From: Candidatus Rifleibacteriota bacterium
GTDB lineage: Bacteria; UBP17; UBA6191; JACPRK01
Direction: 5' to 3'
DNA length: 12,541 nt
Assembly: GCA_016213865.1 (NCBI GenBank)
Contig: JACQZL010000059.1
Location: 1-12,541 of the forward strand
Shown here: in pieces, positions 1 to 5,716 of the stretch
Position numbering within the stretch: position 1 is the first letter of the stretch
How the letters are laid out: each line of letters starts with the position of its first letter
The notes under the pieces: generated by a model
What the model was told of the DNA's origin: nothing
Seen by the model: the letters and a program-made list of their open reading frames with translations, nothing else
The model's database searches: none
Program-made: the position numbers and the translations under genes

Positions 1-531
1 GGGCCAGGTCGCCCTGACACCCTTTGCCAGACCGGTCCCCGCATCCTTGAGAACCCGCTGCGGCTCCAAGCCTTGTCGCGCCTGGATTTCCTTGAGCACC
101 GTGGCCCACTCCTCCCCTGTGCGACAGGGACGCTCCGCCAGGAGAAACAAGTACTGCGAGGTATTGTCCAGGCCAGCCAGCACCGGCCGATTCTGGCTGA
201 ACATCTCGTCCAGAACTACGCACTTAGCCGGTGAGAGAGGTACGTCCTGCAGGCACCGCGCGGCTCGATTGCCCGCCTCGATCAGGACCTTCTGGACCGT
301 GCCAAAGCTCCACGACACCAGCCCACCAAAGAGAATCGGCAACAGCGCCACGATGTCTCGGACGGAGGCCGGAGCGACCGTCCGAAGCGCAATGATCACA
401 CGCTTCACGAGCCCAACCGTCACCGGAAGATAGGCACCGACCACTTTGGCCGCAATTCTCCGCACACTTGGCTCAAAGGGATGTAGGGGCGAACTGTGCG
501 GCCCAATCGCTCGGACTCGGTCGGTGCCCAC
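1..531 (-). CDS. DDE-type transposase-like protein, partial (C-terminus beyond the left edge)
   Basis: The minus strand is open from the left edge into the upstream region. Its translation contains a predicted hydrophobic or helical stretch (IVALLPILFGGLVSW), then VVLDEMF and an RPVLAGLDN segment, and near the edge LKDAGTGLAKGV. An acidic LDE motif followed by a (K)DAGTGL(A)KG motif is what I associate with RNase-H-fold DDE transposases and related uncharacterised transposase-like proteins, so the two Asp residues are plausible metal ligands. The exact family is not certain. No ATG start is visible. I placed the start at a GTG at 529-531; another GTG at 463-465 is possible, and neither has a convincing ribosome-binding site. 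The gene is divergent from hicB, about 40 bases away. Whether it is a full transposase or a remnant cannot be told because the rest lies outside the window. Confidence 0.5.
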   Translation of the reverse strand, partial: MGTDRVRAIGPHSSPLHPFEPSVRRIAAKVVGAYLPVTVGLVKRVIIALRTVAPASVRDIVALLPILFGGLVSWSFGTVQKVLIEAGNRAARCLQDVPLSPAKCVVLDEMFSQNRPVLAGLDNTSQYLFLLAERPCRTGEEWATVLKEIQARQGLEPQRVLKDAGTGLAKGVRATWP

Positions 532-560
532 GTTCGATACCGACCGGTGCTCGCACTGGC

Positions 561-568
561 GGAAGGAG
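561..568 (+). promoter_or_regulatory. Ribosome-binding site that fixes the hicB start at TTG 574
   Basis: GGAAGGAG ends five bases before a TTG at 574. This spacing is good and selects TTG over the ATG at 496, which would add 26 residues that do not resemble HicB. Confidence 0.6.
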
Positions 569-573
569 TCTCG

Positions 574-816
574 TTGGCTAAACGGTACGAGTTGACCAGT
601 GTGGTGTGGCATGAGGAAGGAGGGTGGGTCTCCAAGTGTCCGGAACTCGGAGTGGCGAGTTGCGGTGACGATCCGGAGGATGCCCTTCACAACCTGGTCG
701 AGGCCGTCGAGCTGTACCTCGAAAATGCCAAGCTTCTTGGCCTCCTGCCCGACTTGAAGCCCGTGCTGGAGGCGCGCGATCGGCTCGCCGGGCGTCTCAA
801 GGTTGCCGTTCCGTGA
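574..816 (+). CDS. hicB: HicB-family antitoxin
   Basis: The predicted product is an 80-residue protein that binds and neutralises the HicA mRNA interferase. It shows the HicB N-terminal partially degraded RNase-H-like fold: an opening strand YELTSVVWHEEGGWVS (5-20), the signature CPELGVASCGDDPEDALHNL (22-41), and a helix EAVELYLE (43-50). After residue 60 there is a short charged tail and no recognisable HTH or ribbon-helix-helix domain, so this is the short HicB type. Autoregulation by DNA binding is therefore not evident. The start is TTG at 574, chosen because of the GGAAGGAG site and because the family match begins there. Its stop overlaps the GTG of the next gene by four bases (GTGA), indicating translational coupling with the toxin. 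The order antitoxin then toxin is the reverse of the textbook hicAB arrangement but is common. Confidence 0.85.
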   Translation: MAKRYELTSVVWHEEGGWVSKCPELGVASCGDDPEDALHNLVEAVELYLENAKLLGLLPDLKPVLEARDRLAGRLKVAVP

Positions 817-1754
817 GTCTCCTCGGCTCTCTCTCCAGCCGGCAGGTGCTCCAGGCCCTCGCCGCGGCCGGGTTCGTACCAGCACCGAAGCGAGGCAAGG
901 GAAGCCACGTAGCCCTGGTGAGGGTCGATGCCGGCGGACAGGTCCGGCTCGTCATCGTGCCCCAGAACCGGGACCTTCCCGCGGGCACCCTTCACTCGAT
1001 CCTGCAACAAGCAGGCTCAGAACTCCTGACATGCCGGTGGCACATGTTGACACGTGCCTATATCGCGCTCGCATGTGCGCGAATTCGCCCGGGTTCTATG
1101 CACGAGCTGAGTCTCGAGGTCCGCCGCGCCGAGCTGGCGCGAGAGATCGCCTGGGTGCCGGCCGTCGAGAACCGCGGCGAGGGCGTCTTCCTCTCATTCC
1201 GGAGGGACGCATTGGAGGCGTGGAAGGAGCGGCCGGAAGTGAAAGCCCGTTTCGACAGGCCTCTTGCCGGGTTCACGGCCTGGCAACAGGCGCACCCCGG
1301 GTCGAAGGCCCGCTTCCCCGGTCTGCCCTACATCCTGCTCCACTCGCTCTCGCATCTCCTGATCACCGCGGTCGCGCTGGAGTGCGGCTACGCGGCCAGC
1401 TCCATCCGGGAGCGCATCTATGCCGGCGACTCGGGCCACGGCATCCTGCTCTACACCGGGACCCCGGACTCGGAAGGCACCCTGGGCGGCCTGGTCCAGG
1501 TCGGACGCCGCATCGAGACGCATCTGCGCCGGGCCCTCGAAGTGGAGCGGCTCTGTTCCAACGACCCCGTGTGCGCCCAGCATTGGGCCGATAGCCGGGA
1601 GGAACACCGATTCCTGCACGGCGCAGCCTGTCACGGGTGCCTGCTGATCGCAGAAACCTGCTGCGAGAGGCGCAACGAATTCCTGGACCGCGCCCTGGGA
1701 GTGTGGACGGTCGACGAGGGCGGAGCGGAGTACTTCCGGGGCGACTTCCCGTGA
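813..1754 (+). CDS. hicA-drmB': HicA toxin fused in frame to C-terminal DUF1998 domain of DISARM protein DrmB
   Basis: This 313-residue frame is a chimera. Residues 6-68 are a HicA domain, a dsRBD-like mRNA interferase: SSRQVLQALAAAGF, then KGSH with the catalytic His at 32, a VIVPQNRDLPAGTL strand-turn and the closing helix HSILQQAG. Residues 70-96 match nothing I know. From about residue 100 the sequence is the end of DrmB (DUF1998): LEVRRAELAREIAWVPAVE, then LPYILLHSLSHLLITAVALE (171-190), RERIYAGDSGHGILLYTGTP, and a likely zinc-binding cysteine set C248, C254, C273, C276, C283, C284. DrmB is normally around 600 residues, so the N-terminal half or more is missing. An internal ATG at 1098 (residue 96) could give separate translation of the DrmB part. 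Start GTG 813 overlaps the hicB stop; its own stop overlaps drmC. The fusion may be functional or may be a read-through product of a deletion that joined hicA to a broken drmB. Confidence 0.8.
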   Translation: MSLLGSLSSRQVLQALAAAGFVPAPKRGKGSHVALVRVDAGGQVRLVIVPQNRDLPAGTLHSILQQAGSELLTCRWHMLTRAYIALACARIRPGSMHELSLEVRRAELAREIAWVPAVENRGEGVFLSFRRDALEAWKERPEVKARFDRPLAGFTAWQQAHPGSKARFPGLPYILLHSLSHLLITAVALECGYAASSIRERIYAGDSGHGILLYTGTPDSEGTLGGLVQVGRRIETHLRRALEVERLCSNDPVCAQHWADSREEHRFLHGAACHGCLLIAETCCERRNEFLDRALGVWTVDEGGAEYFRGDFP

Positions 1755-2554
1755 GCCGCTCTCCGCTGGCCCAGCTCTCCCGGGCGGCGATGGCCGCCCT
1801 CGCCGAGGGGCTCGAGACGGGACGGCTGCAGCCGCCGCTTTCCCCCGGCGCGCTGGCCGGCTTTGCCCGGGACGCCGACACCGCTCGGGCCGCGGCGACG
1901 CTCGGAAAGCTGATGCAGGCTGCCGGCTCGACCTCGGCGCTTGCCGCCGTCCTCCGCGTCGCTGCCGCCGAGCGCGAGGACGCCCAGCACCTTGCCGATC
2001 GGGTCGAGCTGGTCTGGACGGGCCCCGAGGAACGCGGGATGGCGAGCCGGGACACGTTCGTCGTTCTGCGAGAGCTGTTCGCGGCCGCGGAGCGTAGCGT
2101 CCTGTTGACCTGCTACGCCATCTCCAACGGGCCGCGCGTCTTCGCCGCCCTCGCCGAGCGGATGGACCGGCTGTCGGGGTTGACGGTGAGGATGTTCCTG
2201 AACGTCGCGCACCCCCCGCACGAGACCGCGACCGACGCCGAACTGCTCCGTCGGTTCGCCGAGACGTTCCGAAGGGAACAGTGGCCGGGGGAGCGCCTCC
2301 CCGAGGTCTTCTACGACCCGCTAGCTCTGGCGGCCGGCCCGGGTCCCCGCGCCTGCCTTCACGCAAAGTGCGTCGTGGTCGACGCTCGCCGGGCGTTCGT
2401 CACTTCAGCCAACTTCACGGAGGCCGCGCAGGAACGTAACCTCGAGGTCGGCGTCCTGGTCGACGATCCCGTCCTCGCCCGCTCGCTCGAGAGCCAGTTC
2501 GAGGCCCTCGTCACCGCAGGTGTCCTGAAGCGGGTTCCGGGGTTGGGTACGTAG
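1751..2554 (+). CDS. drmC: DrmC, phospholipase D-like protein of DISARM phage defence
   Basis: The 267-residue product looks full length for DrmC. Visible features are the N-terminal helical segment (LSRAAMAALAEGLETGRLQPP), the linking motif VELVWTGPE (85-93), RDTFVVLRELF (100-110), and the phospholipase D signature LHAKCVVVDARRAFVTSANFTE (203-224). In the last, H204, K206 and D211 form an HKD motif, followed by N221, and RNLEVG (229-234) closes the active-site region. There is one HKD motif, as in other single-motif PLD proteins that act as dimers. DrmC accompanies DrmA and DrmB in DISARM, although work on class 2 DISARM found it dispensable for some phages. GTG 1751 overlaps the stop of the hicA-drmB frame by four bases, which preserves the native drmB-drmC junction even though most of drmB is lost. 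No drmA or methylase gene is present in the window. Confidence 0.85.
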   Translation: MSRSPLAQLSRAAMAALAEGLETGRLQPPLSPGALAGFARDADTARAAATLGKLMQAAGSTSALAAVLRVAAAEREDAQHLADRVELVWTGPEERGMASRDTFVVLRELFAAAERSVLLTCYAISNGPRVFAALAERMDRLSGLTVRMFLNVAHPPHETATDAELLRRFAETFRREQWPGERLPEVFYDPLALAAGPGPRACLHAKCVVVDARRAFVTSANFTEAAQERNLEVGVLVDDPVLARSLESQFEALVTAGVLKRVPGLGT

Positions 2555-2765
2555 CGACCAGTGAGGACATCACGTTCCAACGCCACGGCGACTCCAACGT
2601 ACCAGCCAACTTCCGGCAGACATCGGGACGCAGGTCCCACCCAGACTGTGCAGTCGTCGAGAGGGCGCAGGAGACCTGGACCGCGCCGACTGCTCCGCGC
2701 TGGAAGCTCTCCTAGCGTGAGTTCCCGGGTTATGGGCGTTCGGAAGGGGAATTTCCATGCGTTCA

Positions 2766-3397
2766 TCAGGCTCTTGCCGAAAACAGGGCAGCGCCTGACT
2801 CTGGGCGGTTGTCGAGCTTGAGGGCACCCAGGATGGCGGCTTGCCTCGCGGTGCGCTCCGACGGCACCCATGCGGCCTTGGCGAAGGTCCGGAGTGCCGG
2901 TGGTGCTCCGTCCGGGAGCTTGAGCCGCGCACGTTTGACGCGCCGCAGCGAGCGGAGCAGGGAGGACGCGCTCGCAGTCTTGAGTCCTGTGATTCGTAGG
3001 CGTCGTTGCAGCACCTTGGTCAACGTGAGACCGAGGACCACGCAGAGTGCGTCGGCTCGCAAAGCTGCGTCTCTTCGGTGCCGAAGGGGAAGCATCGAGG
3101 TTCCTTCCGGAGCCTTGGCGTCCCTGGAGAATCTCTCGTTGTCGGCTTGCTGTCGTGAGGCCTCGACCATACGCTCGGCCGACCAGTCGGCGCGATCGCT
3201 CACAAGAAGCGTCCGCCCAAGCACGTGGGTCTGCAGGTGTTCCCAGGCAGCGAGCGGTTCGTCGAAGCACAGGGTCGGAGTTCCTTCCGCTCTTCCGATG
3301 GTGACATGAAACAGTTCTGGCATGTGCTCACGCGCCAAGGCTTTCGCGACCCGCTGTCGCAAGGAGACGCTGGTGATTGGCTTTGCGTGGCGCTTGC
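2766..3397 (-). pseudogene. C-terminal fragment of an IS4/IS1634-type transposase
   Basis: The minus-strand frame runs from about 3397 (GKRHAKPITSV, no start codon of its own) through a TTG at 3360-3362 to a stop at 2766. The core is LLVSDRADWSAERMVEASRQ followed by QADNERFSRDAK. This has the R-x5-E-x6-K spacing of the third catalytic region of IS4-superfamily transposases, as in IS1634-type elements where VTDRxDWS precedes it. The C-terminal helix LCVVLGLTLTKVLQRRL is also typical. The N-terminal half with the first two catalytic Asp residues is missing: upstream the sequence changes abruptly into a drmD helicase fragment in another frame. The element is therefore truncated and inactive. Bases 2555-2765, between drmC and this fragment, hold no gene I can support. 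They may include the right end of the element, but without its partner end no terminal repeat can be paired. Confidence 0.75.
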
Positions 3398-3560
3398 CCT
3401 GTGCTCGAAGTGGGGAGCCAGCAGCTTGACGGCCTCGGTGCGCAGCGAGTCGGTCGCGTACTTGCCCCGGCCCGCAGGAGCGCAGTTGTGGGCCTCGTCC
3501 AGGACCAGAACGTCGTGCCGGCGCGGGTAGATCGACTCGCCCCCGGGAAGCGGCCCTCGC
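3398..3560 (-). pseudogene. drmD': Fragment of DrmD-like SNF2 helicase of DISARM (DEAH-box region)
   Basis: This piece has no start and no proper end. On the minus strand the frame reads HDVLVLDEAHNCAPAGRGKY and then ATDSLRTEAVKLLAPHFEHR, where it is cut by the transposase fragment. This is the Walker B/DEAH region of SNF2-type helicases, and the AHNCAP-GRGKYATDSLRT wording is characteristic of the long helicases associated with DISARM (DrmD, class 1). The next expected motif, with SATPHNG, is absent because the sequence changes at about base 3398. Upstream the frame meets a TAG near 3586 and the resemblance fades by about 3550. The fragment lies on the strand opposite to drmB' and drmC, so the locus has been inverted or rearranged as well as truncated. 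It is too short to be functional. Confidence 0.7.
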
Positions 3561-3628
3561 CGCCTCCCAGCATTCCCCGGCGCCTACATGACGCGCAACG
3601 CCCCTTTCACCCGATCAGACCGAGCGGC

Positions 3629-3668
3629 GTAACAGCTGGGCCGGGCGGCGGACAAGCCGCCGCGTTAC
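3629..3668. terminator. GC-rich hairpin, possible terminator after the C26 peptidase gene
   Basis: A perfect 7-bp stem GCGGCGG / CCGCCGC (3645-3651 and 3657-3663) closes a five-base loop. It is flanked by a matching GTAAC (3629-3633) and GTTAC (3664-3668). It lies about 85 bases past the stop of the minus-strand C26 peptidase gene. No T tract follows on either strand, so intrinsic termination is only a possibility. The rest of 3561-3751 holds no gene I can support. Confidence 0.35.
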
Positions 3669-3751
3669 CGGGGCGGTGAGCGCGTGGGTGTTCTGGGGGC
3701 GCTGGTAGCGCGGGGCCTCGTGCCCGGCAGCTCGGCGGTCCGCGCTCGGCA

Positions 3752-4483
3752 TCAGGCGTGCCGGGCGGCCTCGATCAGCGCCCGGAAGAGGGCGGCATGC
3801 TCGGGGAGGTCGGTCAACTCCTCGGGGTGCCACTGCACGCTGAGCAGGAAGTGGTCGCGTTCGCCCTCGAGCCCCTCGACGATGCCGTCGGGACTGACGG
3901 CGCTGACGGTCAGTTCGCGGCCGATCTCGCGCACCCCTTGATGGTGGATGCTGTTCACGTCGAGTCGCTCGCGCCCGATGATACCGTGCAGACGTGTTCC
4001 CGGGCGGATCTCCACGGGATGGGCCATGCGCCCCCGCTCGCTCTCGCGCTGGCGATGGTCGAGCTTGTCCGCCGTCTGGCTCGGGAGGTCCTGATAGAGG
4101 CTCCCGCCCATGGCGACGTTGAGCGTCTGCAGCCCCAGGCAGATGCCCAGTAGCGGAAGACCACGTGCCCGCGCCCGTCTGGCCAGTTCCAGTTCGAACC
4201 GCGTACGCTCGACCGAGATCGCCTCCGCCTTGGGATGAGGCTGCTCGCCGAAGTGGCTCGGGTCCATGTCCCGGCCGCCGGTGAGGAGCAGTCCGTCCAG
4301 GCCGTCGAGGAGGCGGTCGATGGTCGGACTGTCGTCCGTCGGTACGAGGGCAATGGGCACGCCGCCCGCCATCTCGACAGCGCGGATGTACCGCGTGTTC
4401 AGGTACCAGCAGCCCGCCGGAGACGGGCAGCGCGGCTCGGGGCCGAAGAGGACGTTCGTGGTGCAACCGATCAATGGGAGCAT
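3752..4483 (-). CDS. Peptidase C26 family (PuuD-like gamma-glutamyl hydrolase)
   Basis: The 243-residue product is a class I glutamine-amidotransferase-like hydrolase. The nucleophile elbow is LLGICLGLQTLNVAMGG with Cys115, and the other triad members are His219 and Glu221 in SVQWHPEEL. Further family marks are LLLTGGRDMDP (66-75), which contributes the oxyanion or substrate loop, and VNSIHHQGV (176-184). Length and order fit gamma-glutamyl-gamma-aminobutyrate hydrolase of the Puu putrescine pathway. However, no other puu gene is nearby and the family also contains enzymes for other gamma-glutamyl amides, so the substrate is open. The protein is cytoplasmic, with no signal peptide. The ATG at 4483 gives a normal N-terminus (LPLIGCTTN), although the upstream bases hold no clear Shine-Dalgarno sequence. 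It points the same way as the deacylase further right, with the repeat-flanked element between them. Confidence 0.88.
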   Translation of the reverse strand: MLPLIGCTTNVLFGPEPRCPSPAGCWYLNTRYIRAVEMAGGVPIALVPTDDSPTIDRLLDGLDGLLLTGGRDMDPSHFGEQPHPKAEAISVERTRFELELARRARARGLPLLGICLGLQTLNVAMGGSLYQDLPSQTADKLDHRQRESERGRMAHPVEIRPGTRLHGIIGRERLDVNSIHHQGVREIGRELTVSAVSPDGIVEGLEGERDHFLLSVQWHPEELTDLPEHAALFRALIEAARHA

Positions 4484-4570
4484 GGCCGAAGAGGGTAGGT
4501 CGTCAGGATCCTCATCGGCAGGGCGGTGAGGACGGCCGAAGGAGCGTCGCGAGGCGGAGGGACGGCGGGT

Positions 4571-4630
4571 GGGTGTCAGAGGAGAGCGGATGGTGTCAGC
4601 GGATGTCAGGGGATGTCAGAGGATGTCAGC
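4571..4630 (+). repeat. 10-bp tandem repeat, GGRTGTCAGN
   Basis: Four directly adjacent 10-base units (4591-4630; TGGTGTCAGC, GGATGTCAGG, GGATGTCAGA, GGATGTCAGC) follow a fifth copy at 4571-4580 after a ten-base interruption. They lie between the start of the C26 peptidase gene and the larger left-hand repeat array. The period is about one DNA helical turn. The surrounding bases 4484-4660 hold no supported gene and would contain the promoter of the peptidase gene. Confidence 0.8.
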
Positions 4631-4660
4631 GCCGGAGATGGAGCGGAGAGGATAGGTTGG

Positions 4661-4980
4661 ACGGAGAGACAGAGGACAGAAGAGTGCGGAGTTGAGATGA
4701 CCGATTGTCGCGAGGAGGAATGGGAGATGAGAGGCGAGGTGGCGAGGTGGCCGACGGAGAGACAGAGGACAGAAGAGTGCGGAGTTGAGATGACCGATCG
4801 TCGCGAGGAGGAATGGGAGATGAGAGGCGAGGTGGCGAGGAGGCGGACGGAGAGACAGAGGACAGAAGAGTGCGGAGTTGAGATGACCGATTGTCGCGAG
4901 GGGGAATGGGAGATAGATGAGAGGCAAGGAGGGGAGGAGGCGGATGGAGAGACAGAGGACAGAAGAGTGCGGAGTTGAGA
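4661..4980 (+). repeat. Left array: four tandem copies of a 93-97-bp purine-rich unit
   Basis: The segment GAGACAGAGGACAGAAGAG and the following TGCGGAGTTGAGA recur at 4666, 4759, 4852 and 4949, so the spacing is 93, 93 and 97 bases. The first two units are nearly identical over their whole length, differing at a few bases such as GATTGTCG versus GATCGTCG. The third carries a small insertion (AGATAGATGAG), and the fourth stops after the core. Because 93 is a multiple of three, long frames stay open on both strands, but they encode only repeating low-complexity peptide and I do not regard them as genes. The conserved core recurs in opposite orientation in the array at 5419-5716. Confidence 0.92.
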
Positions 4981-5009
4981 GCGCGGGGGGCAGCGGACGG
5001 CCGGAGCGG

Positions 5010-5417
5010 ATGAAGGGGGACGATATCGCTGAGAAGCTACTGGCAGTCGCGAAGGCGGCGATTGCGTTGACCGATGGGATGCCCCGGACGGCCGCTGGCC
5101 GCCATGTGGCGGGTCAGTTACTGCAATGCGCGACCTCGTGCGGGGCCAACTATGAGGAGGCTCGGGGTGCCGAGAGTCGTGCTGACTTCGTCCACAAGCT
5201 CGCCATCAGTCGGAAGGAAGCCCAGGAGACACGGTTCTGGGTCCGGCTCTGCTTTGCGACCAAACTCGCAAACGCGGCGAAGTTCCCGGGTCTGGAGGGA
5301 GAGATCGAATCAGTTTGCCGGATCTTGGGCAAGTCAGTGGCAACGGCACGGAAACGCGCCAAGGTCAAGCGGTCCCTGCCAGTAGATGACGATTCGTGTG
5401 CGGTGCGCAGTTGGTAG
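5010..5417 (+). CDS. Four-helix-bundle protein (23S rRNA IVP / S23-like family)
   Basis: The 135-residue product begins MKGDDIAEKLLAVAKAAIAL. The ATG at 5010 has a close GGAG at 5003-5006, and upstream in-frame codons are only repeat sequence. The family pattern is clear: MPRTAAGRHVAGQLLQCATS (helix two), then GANYEEARGAESRADFVHKL, where the N-Y-x-E-A-x-G-A-x-S turn is diagnostic, then AISRKEAQETRFWVRLCFATKL and a last helix ending LGKSVATARKRAK. The family is found as the protein encoded inside 23S rRNA intervening sequences and as free-standing copies. It resembles the Avd accessory protein of diversity-generating retroelements, forms basic pentamers and probably binds nucleic acid. Its cellular role is unknown. 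It runs opposite to its metabolic neighbours and is the only gene within the inverted repeat arrays; the 3' end (GTGCGCAGTTGGTAG) runs directly into the right array. Confidence 0.88.
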   Translation: MKGDDIAEKLLAVAKAAIALTDGMPRTAAGRHVAGQLLQCATSCGANYEEARGAESRADFVHKLAISRKEAQETRFWVRLCFATKLANAAKFPGLEGEIESVCRILGKSVATARKRAKVKRSLPVDDDSCAVRSW

Positions 5418-5418
5418 T

Positions 5419-5716
5419 CTCCTGTCCCCTGTCTCCCGGTCGCCTACTCCCGCGCCCCGCCCCTTCTCCCCTGCCCCCGCCATCTGCACTCACGCCTGGC
5501 CGTCTGCAAACCCCAATCTGCACTCTTCTGTCCCCTGTCTCCCGGTCGCCTGCTCCCGCGACCCGTCCCTTCTCCCCTGCCCCCGCCATCTGCCCTCACG
5601 CAGCCATCCCCCTGGCCGTCTGCAAACCCCAATCTGCACTCTTCTGTCCCCTGTCTCCCAGTCGCCTGCTCCCGCGACCCGTCCCCTCTCCCCTGCCCCC
5701 GGCATCTGCCCTCACG
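5419..5716 (-). repeat. Right array: three copies of a 106-116-bp pyrimidine-rich (plus strand) unit
   Basis: CTGTCCCCTGTCTCCC starts at 5422, 5528 and 5644, so the periods are 106 and 116; copy two carries an extra ten-base AGCCATCCCC-like insertion. Each unit goes on through GTCGCCTGCTCCCGCG, CCCTTCTCCCCTGCCCCC and CATCTGCCCTCACGC. The first two end in GGCCGTCTGCAAACCCCAAT and the third breaks off at about 5716. The segment GCACTCTTCTGTCC before copies two and three is the reverse complement of the left-array core. The plus strand is extremely C/T-rich. The stop codon of the minus-strand deacylase gene (5712-5714) lies inside the end of copy three. Confidence 0.9.

Larger units (their letters stand above)
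4661..5716 (+). mobile_element. Candidate IVS-like element: four-helix-bundle gene between inverted repeat arrays
   Basis: A single small gene (5010-5417) is bracketed by two arrays whose shared core points inward from opposite strands. Left copies contain GACAGAGGACAGAAGAGTGC; right copies contain the reverse complement with one base changed. The layout recalls 23S rRNA intervening sequences, in which an S23/IVP four-helix-bundle gene lies inside a stem formed by terminal inverted repeats. Here it lies between two metabolic genes, and its right edge coincides with the last codon of the deacylase gene. That it is a mobile or mobilised unit is inference. No transposase, integrase or target-site duplication is visible. 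Confidence 0.5.

Noticed and set aside
1036..1075. Promoter (TTGACA at 1047-1052, or a TGGCAC sigma-54-like box at 1038-1043) inside the hicA-drmB junction
   Set aside because: No matching -10 lies at 16-18 bases, and the sigma-54 -12 half (TTGC) is missing at the right distance.
2359..3270. 303-codon minus-strand frame spanning drmC end and the transposase region
   Set aside because: It is antisense to the conserved PLD motif of drmC and out of frame with the clear transposase reading. The product is low-complexity, rich in Arg, Pro and Ser.
4526..4978. Long open frame of 150 codons through the left repeat array (and a 103-codon one on the opposite strand)
   Set aside because: The unit length of 93 is a multiple of three, so absence of a stop in one unit keeps all units open. 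The peptide is repetitive and has no ribosome-binding site or family likeness.
4661..4980. CRISPR array
   Set aside because: The whole 93-base unit is conserved, with no variable spacers between short repeats, and no cas gene is present.
5010..5417. Avd accessory protein of a diversity-generating retroelement
   Set aside because: The four-helix fold is similar, but no reverse transcriptase, template/variable repeat pair or target gene is visible in the window.
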